In this document: in pieces, positions 1 through 10,945 of the stretch | Layout of the letters: each line of letters begins with the position of its first letter | How positions within the stretch are numbered: position 1 is the first letter of the stretch | NCBI RefSeq assembly: GCF_964355755.1 | Contig: NC_092670.1 | Span: 37,435,795 to 37,499,794, forward strand | Source of the DNA: Antedon mediterranea | Lineage: Eukaryota; Echinodermata; Crinoidea; Comatulida; Antedonidae | Direction of reading: 5' to 3' | DNA: 64,000 bases | Position numbers and translations under genes: made by a program | The notes under the pieces: model-generated | Database searches by the model: none | What the model saw: only the letters and a program-made list of their open reading frames with translations | What the model was told of the DNA's origin: nothing

Positions 1-9
1 GTAAGAAAG

Positions 10-1474
10 ATGGGACCACGACAGGGTTTAGTCTACGTTAACTACCAGGATTTAAGAATATACCAGCAACGTACCGAGGGAGCTTTTAAACAAATTGGTT
101 CTAGCTCTGGGAAAATAATCTACTTGTCCGCATCGAGTCAAATGCTTTTAGGATTTAGCTGTATAACTCTTGGAGTACTGACGTTGGTCAGATGTGAACA
201 ACCAGACATGCGTATTGGAATTTGGTCAGGAGTAATGGTCAGTCAATTTTATATTTATATTAAACAAACAAAATCCTATTAAAGACGTAGGCCTAGTATT
301 GTCGAGAACATGAAAATATAGATAAACAAAACTTGTAGGTCCAGTTTTTAACAAAGTTATTCAATTTGCCAAATTTAAATTACGGTTTTTCAGTTTTCAA
401 TTCAGGTGGTTTTTTTTCGATCCAATTTTTAGTCAAAGTGAGCTATTGTATGACATTAAAATGGTCAACAATATTTGTTAAAAATTATTTGTTAAGAAGA
501 AAATAGTTATAATTTGATTGTTTTTGATATTTAAACTTCTTATAGTATTTGCTTTGCGGTATAGTGGGCTTAGCCGCAGCAGGAAAAACCGATTACACTG
601 TTGTGAGTATTTTATTAATGAATTATAACATTGTTGCCGATACTAAATTCTAAAGAAATTGATAGATAAATAATTATGGCGTTATCTTTATTTTACCGTT
701 AGGTTATGTGTTATTTGGTAGCGTCCGTTATGTCGCTATCAATTGCTATAACTGCGTTGTGTCTGGAGGGGCAGCGTCTAACACAGACGATGGTGGATGG
801 AATTGTAAGTTTAGTTTTTTTTTACAGTATTGAAGTCGATAGATTATAAAGCTCCCATTTAAAATAGGATAATGTAATATAGAGAAATTAATTACAACTC
901 ACCTCCCAAAGACTTGTAATAAGACTTTGTAGAGCATCTTGAGTATTGTTTGTCTTGTGAACCTCTGAGGATCCCTTAAGATCTGCAATTGCTGGATCAT
1001 TAAATATGGTGTCACTAAAAAAATCATGCTTCAATCAATCTTATATAGCGCCAGTATCCATACAGTAATGTTCAGAGGCGCGTTCACTTGGAACAACATA
1101 TAATAGAGTAACTTTCTAGTAATATGCTGCTGCATATGTAGATTTACAGCTTTTAAACACAACTTACTGTGAGAATTATTTTTAGCCCTCATTCCATTAC
1201 TTATTGAGAGGATTTGTTATCTGACAGTCGTTCATGCGATCAAAAAGGTCTCTCTCTCTCTCTCTCTCAATTCATTGAAATTCAGTGTCATCATTGATAA
1301 TTGGTACATTTCTTACAGACATTCGAATGTGTTGCGTACTCTTCTTCTCTACTCTCATTCAGTTCGGTAGAAACAACTACAGCAGTAACTGCAGTAATTA
1401 TATCGTTCATAATGGGAAAGGGAACTCTATCGCAAATGTTACTACCGGTGACTATACTATTTTTGTTTTACTAA
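10..1474 (+). CDS. MS4A/CD20-like four-transmembrane protein
   Basis: Exons 10-237, 546-602, 703-804 and 1319-1474 join in frame with GT-AG introns into about 180 residues. Four hydrophobic segments are visible: after GKIIYLSASS, at the GIWSGVM/YLLCGIVGL junction, at VMCYLVASVMSLSIAI, and at SLLSFSSVETTTAV with VIISFIMG. The W-x-G-V-M-Y-L-L-C-G pattern, completed only by the exon 1-2 splice, closely resembles the second membrane segment of MS4A proteins such as CD20, and the length fits that family. Family members sit in plasma or internal membranes and modulate channels or receptors; the role of this one is unknown. The first ATG lies 10 bases from the window edge, so an upstream start or further 5' exons cannot be excluded. 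The final exon was chosen in the frame that gives the fourth membrane segment; the ORF in another frame there (1285-1509) is not coding. Confidence 0.68.
391..470 (+). repeat. Dispersed repeat, copy 1
   Basis: A segment of about 80-100 bp containing CGATCCAATTTTT, then AGTCAAAGTGA and GACATTAAAATGG. Similar segments occur at 33460-33540 and 43555-43636, with a partial one near 43108-43165. The family is unidentified; no terminal repeats are seen. Confidence 0.55.
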
Positions 1475-3927
1475 AAATTGTGATTAACAACATATGGAAA
1501 GAACAATAATAATATGATTAATGTATACAATTAGAAATATGGTTCTTTTCGCGAATCTTGTCAGTATCTTCATCAAATTATCTCGAATGTAACAAACTTC
1601 CCATGTCATAGCTTGTAGGACCAAGCATAATATGCAGAGCAACCTCATGAAACTTTGTTTAGAAAAGGTTTGGAAAGGTTATATAGACACCCTGAGGTAT
1701 TATTTCTTTCCAACATGAAGTACTCTGTAATCAGCTACCATCGCTATATAAATAGCAAATAACTTTCTATTACCAAGAGTACGAGAAAAGCCAAACTTAC
1801 AATAACTTAATTTCTGCTTCATTTCAGGACTTACAAGTATATATAGATACGCCAGGTGATACGCCGACGGAAAAGGTTCCACCTGCGATGGCAAAAAAGG
1901 CTTTTGCTTTGAACCCGTCGAATGGAGGAAGTTACAGACAACCATTTTTATAGAGAAAAAAAGCTTGAAAAATGGAAAACAGCACAACTTTATAAGATAG
2001 ACTGTAAATAATAATATATGCAGACTTTAAACCTTCTTGACAAACCAGTATTTGCTGAAATTCGTGAAATCGCCAATTAAAATCATTCCTTGCTGTGACG
2101 TAGCCTACTACTCTGTAGTGAATCTGCAGGTTGGCAAAATGACAGTAACAGTTTAAGATAATTGTTATGTTAGTAAAATTTTCCAGTGACAAACTGTAGT
2201 AAAGTAGGCTGCTGGACTTTTTTAGGCTAGTGGGCATGTTATGAAATTGCAGCCCACTACTACTTTTTCTTTCTGGCATACAAATAAACCAGAGAGGTGT
2301 AAATTAACACAGATCGTAAACAGTTCCATTTTTAACACAAGCCAAAAATTTAAAGCGAACAACTTTCAAATTTGTACTGTTCTTATATGGAAACTGATAA
2401 TGATAGATTCCAATAAAAATAACTACTTTCTCTACTCTACATACAGTAGTAATAGTCATGAACATTCAAGTAAGTACTTAAGTTTTACATTTACGTAAGC
2501 TAAAACTAGTTCACTGTCTACCAGCAAATCACGACGTGCAAAGAAAAAAATATAAAACAAAACGTGTCGAGGATAAATGTTTTAATGCAAAATTATAATA
2601 CTTCTAAGGTGTCAAATGGAATGTGATAATGTACAACTTGTAATGTAATACGTTGGTACAAACAACTAAAAAATGCTATAATAAAATTATAACAAAAGCT
2701 ACAACGTGTTTAAATTATTGCTTAATACATAAGAATATAAAGGCAGTAAAAATAATGTTGCAGTATTTTCAAGGCCATATCAAACTATCAGCTGTTTCAC
2801 TTACATAACTGCAATATTAGCTGCACGACAAAAACACATTACTGCAGCACTTCCTGTTAGTATATACATACTTGATTAACCTATTACTGCAGTCTGTTTG
2901 AAGGCTATTCAACCCACCACTTTAACTGCAGTATTAGGTTAAAATTACTGCAGCACTTCCTGTTAGTACTGTATATACAAACTTGATTAACCTATTACTG
3001 CAGTCTGTTTGAAGGCTATTCAACCCACCATTTTAACTGCAGTATTAGGTTAAAATTACTGCAGTAACTGCTATAAAATCATCAAACTTGTGCTTACAAC
3101 ATTACATATTCTTCTATAAATTTTCATTTTCGGTGTTATATTTTAAATATTGATTAGTAATAAAAGTTCAGTTTAACAAAATATAAACACAAAATATTGT
3201 ATTAAAATATATCATATAATATCTATAATTTGTATTTTGAAAACATAATTTGTTATTTGTCCATATATAGTATTATTTGTCCAATAAATCGAAATAAAAA
3301 TATCAAAGAAACTAAAGCAACAGTAATAAAAAGGCAGTTTTATACTAAATAAATCTAAAATGTCGGTGTCTCAAATATGGCAAAGCACATTTTCCTAACA
3401 ACAAAAAAGCAATTTTTAAATAACCAACAAAATAATTACTAAATTCAAACACTAAAAAGGTGCAGAGCCCAATCGAAAAATAAAAACACCCCCTACAACC
3501 AATGAATTAACAATTCATCAATAAGGCACACTGCTGTGTACAGCGTTCTATGAAACAACACAACCCATGAATACGCAAAGATAAGTTACAAAAAATTACA
3601 TGGTGTGTGTTTTTTCATGAAATTAGCAATACAATTTGCCAACAAATTCAAAGTACACAAGCCTTATCGCTTTATTGATGAATTGTAACGAAGAAGTGCG
3701 AAAACATTTGGCATACTCAATTGGGACTTTACCGTTGAATAATAGTATTTCCGTTGAGTATTTCGTACGCAACGAACAAGCTTGCGTTAAGTTAACGTTA
3801 GTTAACATTTATTATTTAAATGTAAATAGTTTTCGCAATGATTTCCGAAGTGAATACGCCAAATGTGACACATCATAGAAAGTCTATAATGTAAAATGTG
3901 TTTCTAGTAGTGTGAATTTAGTGACCT
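1475..3927. other. Intergenic, MS4A-like to TXNDC5 (tail to tail)
   Basis: No supported gene. A short CT run (about 1250-1268) lies just before the last MS4A-like exon. AT-rich sequence follows, with a 106-bp tandem duplication at 2838-3057. The region between the duplication and the TXNDC5 stop is probably partly TXNDC5 3' UTR. Confidence 0.5.
2838..3057. repeat. Two-copy tandem duplication, ~106 bp
   Basis: Copy 1 starts at 2838 and copy 2 at 2944. Both run from ATTACTGCAGCACTTCC through GAAGGCTATTCAACCCACC to GCAGTATTAGGTTAAA. Copy 2 carries a small CTGTA insertion, so the copies are nearly identical and probably recent. Confidence 0.85.
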
Positions 3928-6900
3928 TTACAGTTCATCTTTAGCTTGATTGAGGTGATCATTCATAAATGAAAACAGCGAGTCCAGTTCACGAGATTTA
4001 CTGTACTTTTCTACATTCTTACCGTTCTTGAACAGAATAAGGGTAGGATAACCACGTACCTGTAATCAAAGCAAAAATCACAATTATATATTCTAGTCAC
4101 TAAATTGCTAAAGGTTACCATCTTGGGCTATACGTCAAACTAACAAGTTTGATACAAATTGCTCCATTTGAACATAGGTCAATCTTTAAGTTCTGGTTTT
4201 TAAGATTCTTTTCTCCTGCACTAATTATGACTATCATTATCTGCAGAGGAGGGTTGAACAAGAACAACATTTATTTAGAAACAGTTCATGAAATAAAAAC
4301 AGCACCCATTAATTACAATAACTTAAATGGCAACATAAAATAAGAACTGTTTCAGAAGTTGAAGATAGTACTGAAGATAAACTTACCTCATATTGCTGAC
4401 AAGTTGACTTATGTACAGTACAGTCGATCTTTGCAATGCTAACCTTATCATTATCATCAAACTTTTCAGCTAAGGTATCCCAGGTTGGCGCTAATCGTTT
4501 ACAGTGTCCACACCTTTAATATAAAAACATGCAATTAATTTTAAGTTTTTTTAGGTCATACCTTATTTTATCTTATAACAAACACTAGTACTGAGTTGGG
4601 TATTGTGTATTCAGGGGGACAGTGTGGTGGTGTTCATCATCATCTTCGTTGTTTTATTTTTTTTTTATTGTCATTAACAGGTTGTCTTAGGTTAGCCTAT
4701 TTCCTGTTCAGAGTCTAGATAATTTTAATAATCAACTAACACCCAAAGCGATCTGATCTTTACAAAATAATGCTATATAAATGTCGCATTATATATATAT
4801 AATATAGTGTGATTGATGACGGGGAAAATGTCTTATAAATGCATAGACAACTCTTACACAAAAACTCAAAATAAGCAAATAGATAGAGTAGTATTAAAAA
4901 TTATTAATGTTAACATACCATGGTGCATAGAATTTAACTAATGTTAAATCTTTTGCTACACTGTCTTTAAATGTGTCATCAGTAAGGACATCAACCTATA
5001 AAAAAGATTCAATATTTATAAACAAGTGCACACTAACCAGCTTTTGCTGCTAAATAAGAATTTTGTTTTTTTGTACAGCTAAGCAGTTTGAAATCTACTT
5101 TCTATAACAAAGTATTTGCAGTGGCAGATCCAGGATTTTGATATAGGGGGGGGGGGGTGTGCCAGGGCCTAAAAATGGTGAAATAAAAAGCATTTTGCAT
5201 TACAATTTGCGCAATTTATTGGGGTTAGTATCAACCATTAATACAGTAGTATCCATTCATACTCCTGAGTGCAGTGTATTGATCAATGACACAAGAGATG
5301 TAAGAAGTAAAATCTTAGTAGTAATAGCCTGGACAAGGAAATACTGTTGATACAAAAAAACCTCAACACCCCTTGTAACAACCAATGAGAAATATTGTTT
5401 TTAAAAAACACAAACTTTCCCATGCTACTCTTTTGAATCTTCTCGTACAAGTTTCAACTTTTGTTTTAACTTACACTGGACTCTGTTTCCACTGGTTCTT
5501 CTTTCTTAGGCTTTTCTTGTGCTTTTGGTGGTGGTGGTGTTTCAGTTTTTGTTTCTTTACCGACCATTTTCATGACGTAATTTTTCAAAGCAATATGATC
5601 TCTACCACCTTGATACTTTTCAACCTAAAATAGAGAATTGAGAACTAAAATATTAAAATAAAAACCTCTATGACAGATAATCATTGGCCTAAAAAAATGA
5701 AAATAAATAGTGTGATGTCCTCAAATATGGTAGTGATATGCTCAAATATGGTAGTGATATGCTCAAATATGGTAGTAATATGACATCATCATGTCCATAC
5801 AGTATATGGGCACATCACATTTTTTTGTCACATAATGTTTGATAGTGTGAACAGAGCTTAAAAAAGTAATAAAATCCACAAATACAGCATATTTTTTCAT
5901 ACTCATGCTTGCAGTTATTCATTTTATTATCAATAAATTATAAAGAGAATTACCATTTCACCCTTCTTGAAAAACAACAGCGTTGGGTATCCACGTACAT
6001 CAAATTGATCACATACCTCTTTATCTGTAGTACAATCAACCTGTAAGCAAATAAAAAACAAGTTGTATACTAGAATTCTACCTATTTTTTGAAAAGCTGA
6101 ATCTAATCCACCTGTATTCAAAATATAATTTAAATAAACACATTATCCTTTACCTTAGCAATAGTGACATCATCAAGGTGTTCAAATCCTGTTGCAAGTT
6201 CATCCCAGACAGGTGCCAGTCGTTTACAGTGACCACACCAAGGTGCATAGAACTTAATGAAATGATTTCCACTAGTTATATGATCTTTAAAATCTTTCTT
6301 AGTAAGCTCATACAAACCATGCTTTGGCTCTGGTGGTTTAGGTGCCTCTGGCTCCTGAAATATAAGATAAATTTAAGATAAAGCTCTGTCTACACTATCA
6401 AACTTTAAAAAAAAGGCATAAAGGCTAATATTTAACAGCCATGTCTTTTTAAAATAAAATAATTTTCTGCAACCCAACAAAAAATTTAGCCCCCACCAAT
6501 GCTGAGAAAGCGTCCTAATCCACACTGGTGCTATAATGCTTGTTCGAGCTATTGAATGAATTTTCCAATCACCATTACTTTTAATAATCAAGTTTGGCAT
6601 ACTATCATCATGCTGTTTGTATTGTGGAGTAGCTTTTTCTAAACTAGTTTGACAAAAAAGTGTGATGTTTAATTGATTATTATAAGTAATGGTGATTGGA
6701 TAATTCATTCAATAGCTCGAACAAGCATTATAGCACCAGTGTGGATTAGGACGCTTTCTCAGCATTGGTGGGGGCCAAATTTTTTTTTGGGTTGTAGAAA
6801 ATTATTTTATTTTAAAAAGACATGGCTGTTAAATATTAGCCTTTATGCCTTTTTAGCCCCGTTCCTGTGAACCATGTTGTTTTACTATATCCTGGGGAAG

Positions 6901-9900
6901 ACACTATCTACTGGGATATATTATAATTACCTGTAGCTGTTCACGTATAAAAGACTCAAGGTTATCAATGTCTCTTTTGCCTTTAAACAATAATGCTTCA
7001 TCAGCATTAGGACTGAAGAACTTTAGAGTTGGATAACCTTTGACCCCATTATCGGCACATAGTTGTGTTTCAACTGTACAATCAACCTAGAGAGAAATGG
7101 TAAAATTGGAGAAAAAAAGTAAAAACACAGAGATATGCAGGGTATTCCACACTGTAAGAAATGAGTTGTGATTTGTTATTCTTAAAGAGAAACTATACTT
7201 GGACAACAGCAAAGTGATGTAAAGAAGAAGGCAGTGAAGAATCGATAGATATACAATAGATATTTAACATTTGTTTAGCGTCAGTTACGAACCTTTGCAA
7301 TGCTAACTTTGGAATTTTCATCTTCATTGTATTTTTCTGCTAACTCATCCCATGTTGGTGCAAGTCTTTTACAGTGGCCGCACCTAAAATCAATCAATCA
7401 GCACACATTAATAAAATGTACAAAATAATTACCATGCAGTCCTCCTACTGTAATAGGTCTATAATATAATTAATATCACTTTAGTTGGTGTCAGATGAAA
7501 TCGGTCGCGTCTGAAATCGGTGGCGTTTGAAATCGGTCGCGATAAAATCAACTTCCGGTATTTTGTATGGCGCGCCGCTAGAGCTATACTTTTGATGATA
7601 TCGGTTGCGTTTGAAATCGGTCGCGCTACTTTGTATGGATCGAGCGGGATGCATGCTAGAGCGGGATATACATTTTTTGTTTATATAGATTTAATTGATA
7701 TTTTTTAGGAACTATATTATTTATGTGGATATTTTTTACTTGCTTAATAAATATTTATTATCAATCATTAAATTAATTTTTTTTTTGTATTTCACAGGTC
7801 TCAGAGAAGGACTGTGTCTTTTAAAAATGGCCATTTCTAAACACATTTGTAAACACGTTTAAATATTATATTAGGCATATTGTTATATTAGGCATATAAT
7901 AATTTACCTCTATATGTACTGTAATTAATATATTCTATAGAGAATAAACGTCTGTCGTGTATTTTATTATGCAAACAATTACGTATGGTTTTAGGATCTT
8001 AATAAAATATATAGATAATATGCCGTTATAAATCAATCTACCGGCCTACAGTAGGACTATGATGTACAATGATAGATGTGAGAATGTATGGATAATAAAG
8101 GTCCACGGACAAGATTCTCAAAAGAGGTATTCTGCACTGATATTTAAACATTTAGATTTACGAACGGCGTATGAATGTGAGACACTGAGTTGCACTTACT
8201 TAATTATTTACGTTAAATGATTATTATAAATGAAGAAATAAAAGATATTCAAATTAAAATCTATAGTATCGCCGACGTATATAGGTAAATCATATATAAA
8301 TCATACTGTCAAATTATAGAAACAGTGCTTTATTCGGAATTATTATGGATAAGCAAGCCTGTGAGCTACAGCGACTTTAATTGCTTTTGCTTATCCTTGC
8401 CTCCTTAGATTTCCACGTGTCTTGATTTTGTTACCTATGTTTTAAATGTATTTCGATTTTAAAGGCTAAATAAAGAATGAATGAATGAATGAACATGATC
8501 TCATAATTGCGTCGAGCATCTATAGCTCATTGGATCGTTTCACAAATACACGTGCAGGAGGCCTATAGACGTTTCAAACGTATGGTTATTAGTAATAGAC
8601 GTCATCATTACCTTGCTGCTATGGACAACGATCGTACGTGTTTTGTCCATGATTTGACACACTAACAAAAGTGCGTGTTTTTTAAAAAGGGGAAACCCCG
8701 TCAGCAAAATAACGTATTGTTAGGGGAAACAGCTACACGATCATAGAAGGCGCATCTCCACAATATGGTTTATTCGGGGGTTTATTTCAGTAACTCGCCT
8801 TTTAACCATCCGCATTATATGATCATTTTACTAAAAACTATTTTAAACATTAGAAATAAAAATATACACGTGATTTGCCTCAACAATAATCATTATAAAT
8901 ACATAATAGAAAAATAACGCTTAAAAAAGAACGACGTTTCGACTCCATCATGGGGTCATTTTCAAGTCCAATGAATAAAATTAAAAAAAACAACTAATTA
9001 AATAACACAAGCCAAGGGTCAAAGTTTAAATAACAAAAGACCTATAATCATTTAATATTATCCTACATAACGGATAGAAATCAAATAGAAATAAAAATAA
9101 GGTGATTGAATAGTATGTTGTTAACGACATGGATATGATATAATCTGCCACAGTATGCATAAGTATAAAAATGGATTGTAAAAATTATTGTTTTTAAATA
9201 AATTGTTCTCTTTTACGTAGGTCTAATTGTTTGCATAATAAAAGACACAACAGACGCATATTCTCTATATAATATATTAATTACAGTACATATAAATAGA
9301 GGTAAATTATTATATGCCTAATATAACATTATGCCTAATATAATATGTAAACGTGTTTAGAAATGGCCATTTTGGAAAGACACAGTCCTTCTCCGAGACC
9401 TGTGAAATACAAAAAAAAAATAATTTAAAGACCCCTTCCCTGCAATTTTGGACGTTTTTTGGAAAATAATACATATATATCACTTTAAAAACATTAAACC
9501 ATGTCATTCCTTGTCTTACCGGTAAATGTACGTTTTATGGTAAATTATGATAAAAAGTGAGAAACAATGCACTACCTAAGTAGCTCGCGGCGATCGACCT
9601 CTCGTGGACGGTCTTAGGCCTAGCCTAGCTAGGCTTAGTTTTGTAGGCCTAGCTGGTAAACATCGATAACGTACGAACATCGTACGCTAGCTATATACCT
9701 AGCCTGACGTTGTATAGTTGCTGCATTAATTGTCTTTCTATTTTTACCAGACTCCGTTGATACAAATTGGGGAAAACCCGGTATTTTCGCTGAAAAGTTA
9801 GGAGTCTTCCATTTGTTTTGGCTTCACGATCACGATCGATCGAAAAGTGGGCGAATTACAGGTGAAAAACAAAAATATCAATCCGCGCGCAATGCATTTT

Positions 9901-10734
9901 GGGATTTATAGCGGGACGCTATAATTATTAGAATCGATTTATTTTTCACATTTTTAACCGTTTAAAGACGAAAAAAGTTATCGCAATAGGACCATATAGT
10001 ATTATTTTTACATTAAATATAGTTTGTGATCTTAAATTAGATCTAAAAAACGTAGGGAATGGGGCTTTAATGATTGATAATAAATATTTATTAACCAATT
10101 CAAAAATATCCACATAAATAATACAGTTCCTAAAAAATATTAATTAAATCTATATAAACAAAAAATGTATATCCCGCTCTAGCATGCATCCCACTCGATC
10201 CATACAAAGTAGCGCGACCGATTTCAAACGCGACCGATATCATCAAAAGGATAGCTCTATCGGCGCGCCATACAAAATACCGGAAGTTGATTTTATCGCG
10301 ACCGATTTCAAACGCGACCGATTTCATCGTAAACCCTTTGCTTTAGTTTGGTAGGCCTGTTCTCCTGGTCTCAACAAAATATATATATTTGTTTTAATCT
10401 AAAGAGATGGTCCCTCAGAGTCACAGCTAGCTTACATTACCTAGGCCTAGTTACTCAGACTCTAAGGTAAGCCTCCTAGTAGTAAGTAGAGGGCTAGCTA
10501 GGCTCTTACTTATCAATTTGGTTAGTTACTGCAGAAAGAAAAAGAGGCTCTGCTCTTCGGCTGGAGCGAACCAACTTACCACGGAGCAAAAAACATTATA
10601 AAGTGTGGCTTAAGAGAAACTACTTCATTAAATTTTTCCGTATTATAAAGGCAATCTGTAGATCCATGATCAGCACTTATAAGACTTGCTAGGCTAAGAG
10701 AAATTGAAAGAAACAAGATTTTTGTCACGTCCAT
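3928..10734 (-). CDS. TXNDC5: Thioredoxin domain-containing protein 5 (ERp46-like)
   Basis: Nine exons in transcript order: 10734-10580, 7383-7293, 7086-6931, 6354-6154, 6040-5954, 5624-5475, 4995-4919, 4513-4387 and 4059-3928. They give 1176 nt, 391 residues plus stop. Residues 1-25 are a signal peptide ([16 protein letters not shown]). Three thioredoxin domains follow, each with [12 protein letters not shown] (CGHC near residues 53, 174 and 307) and a cis-proline GYPT motif. The protein ends in KDEL. This is the family architecture: an ER-lumen oxidase/isomerase that introduces disulfides into client proteins. In domains 1 and 3 an intron splits the Trp codon of APWC. An acidic/proline-rich linker precedes domain 2, and a Pro-Lys-Glu linker precedes domain 3. 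The exon 2 donor (GTTCGT) is weak. An ATG at 10842 would extend the ORF but would bury the signal peptide, so the ATG at 10734 is preferred. Intron 1 (3.2 kb) holds a nested repeat complex. Confidence 0.95.
5118..5165. mobile_element. hAT-like MITE end fragment
   Basis: Contains CAGTGGCAGATCCAGG followed by a long G run. This resembles the CAGTGGCGGATCC terminus common in non-autonomous hAT elements of invertebrates, and the inverted end GGATCCGCCACTG at about 23563-23575. Only one end is recognisable here. Confidence 0.35.
5705..5861. mobile_element. MITE family M1 (AGCTCTGTC type), degenerate copy
   Basis: TXNDC5 intron copy. It has three repeats of CTCAAATATGGTAGTGATATG, then GGGCACATCACA and a right end GTGAACAGAGCT|TAA. 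The left TIR is missing. Confidence 0.7.
6409..6854. repeat. Long palindrome, arms ~182 bp, loop 83 bp
   Basis: 6409-6590 is the near-perfect reverse complement of 6674-6854; for example ATTGAATGAATTTTCC pairs with a segment at about 6691-6712. The loop 6591-6673 carries a piece of the M1 MITE (CTAGTTTGACAAAAAAGTG). An M1 left end (TAA|AGCTCTGTCTACAC) sits just outside at 6379. It lies in TXNDC5 intron 3. Confidence 0.9.
8340..8495 (+). mobile_element. Probable non-LTR retrotransposon 3' tail
   Basis: AT-rich 3'-UTR-like sequence ending in AAATAAAG and a GAAT microsatellite, the usual look of a 5'-truncated LINE or SINE tail. No coding sequence remains. Confidence 0.35.
9429..10066. mobile_element. 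TTAA-flanked non-autonomous DNA transposon (piggyBac-like)
   Basis: A 638-bp insert flanked by TTAA at 9425-9428 and 10067-10070. Imperfect TIRs are AGACCCCTTCCCTGC on the left and AGCCCCATTCCCTAC (reverse complement of the right end). The matching place in the left foldback arm (about 7765-7800) has one TTAA and no insert, so an empty site is present in the same window. TTAA duplication is the hallmark of piggyBac; the TIR bases alone do not prove the superfamily. Confidence 0.8.
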
Positions 10735-10945
10735 AATTAAAAACTTTACTTCTCGACTGCTGCAGAGCGACGACGTGTAGTTAATAATTAAAGACGTGTG
10801 ACGTGTACACGAGCACGCCGCCATGCGGTGGACAAGGACCATTCAACCGTGACGTACGAGACTGACCTCGTTGTTTAACCATTCGAGCGTATCATCACTA
10901 TCATCCAATTTTTGTTGAATAGGCCTAGCTAGCCCACCACCCAGA
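10735..10945. promoter_or_regulatory. Bidirectional promoter between TXNDC5 and ACOX1
   Basis: Only 211 bp separate the two divergent start codons. The interval is richer in CpG than the flanks and carries TGACGTG at 10799-10805 and TGACGTA at 10850-10856. These are CRE/ATF6/XBP1-type cores, which would suit an ER-stress-linked TXNDC5. Transcription start sites cannot be placed from sequence. Confidence 0.6.

Larger units (their letters stand above)
7498..10326. mobile_element. Large inverted-repeat (foldback) unit in TXNDC5 intron 1
   Basis: The left arm is about 7498-7985 and the right arm about 9231-10326, in opposite orientation. Both share GAAATCGGTCGCG repeats at the outer edge, then TTCCGGTATTTTGTATGG, AGAGCGGGATATACA and TAATTAATATATT. 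The right arm is interrupted by a 638-bp TTAA-flanked insert (9429-10066). The loop 7986-9230 holds a retroelement-like 3' tail ending in (GAAT)n near 8480 and a segment, GAACGACGTTTCGACTCC, near 8928. No clear target duplication is seen at the outer ends. Confidence 0.8.

Noticed and set aside
6373-6870. ORFs sharing [18 protein letters not shown] on both strands
   Set aside because: Both are readings of the two arms of the 182-bp palindrome.
7520-10327. Two nearly identical ~65-codon ORFs with [17 protein letters not shown]
   Set aside because: They are the two arms of the foldback repeat, with no recognised domain and no splice context.
10735-10842. Upstream ATG extending TXNDC5 by 36 residues
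   Set aside because: It would place a polar, cysteine-containing stretch before a clear signal peptide that starts at the ATG at 10734.
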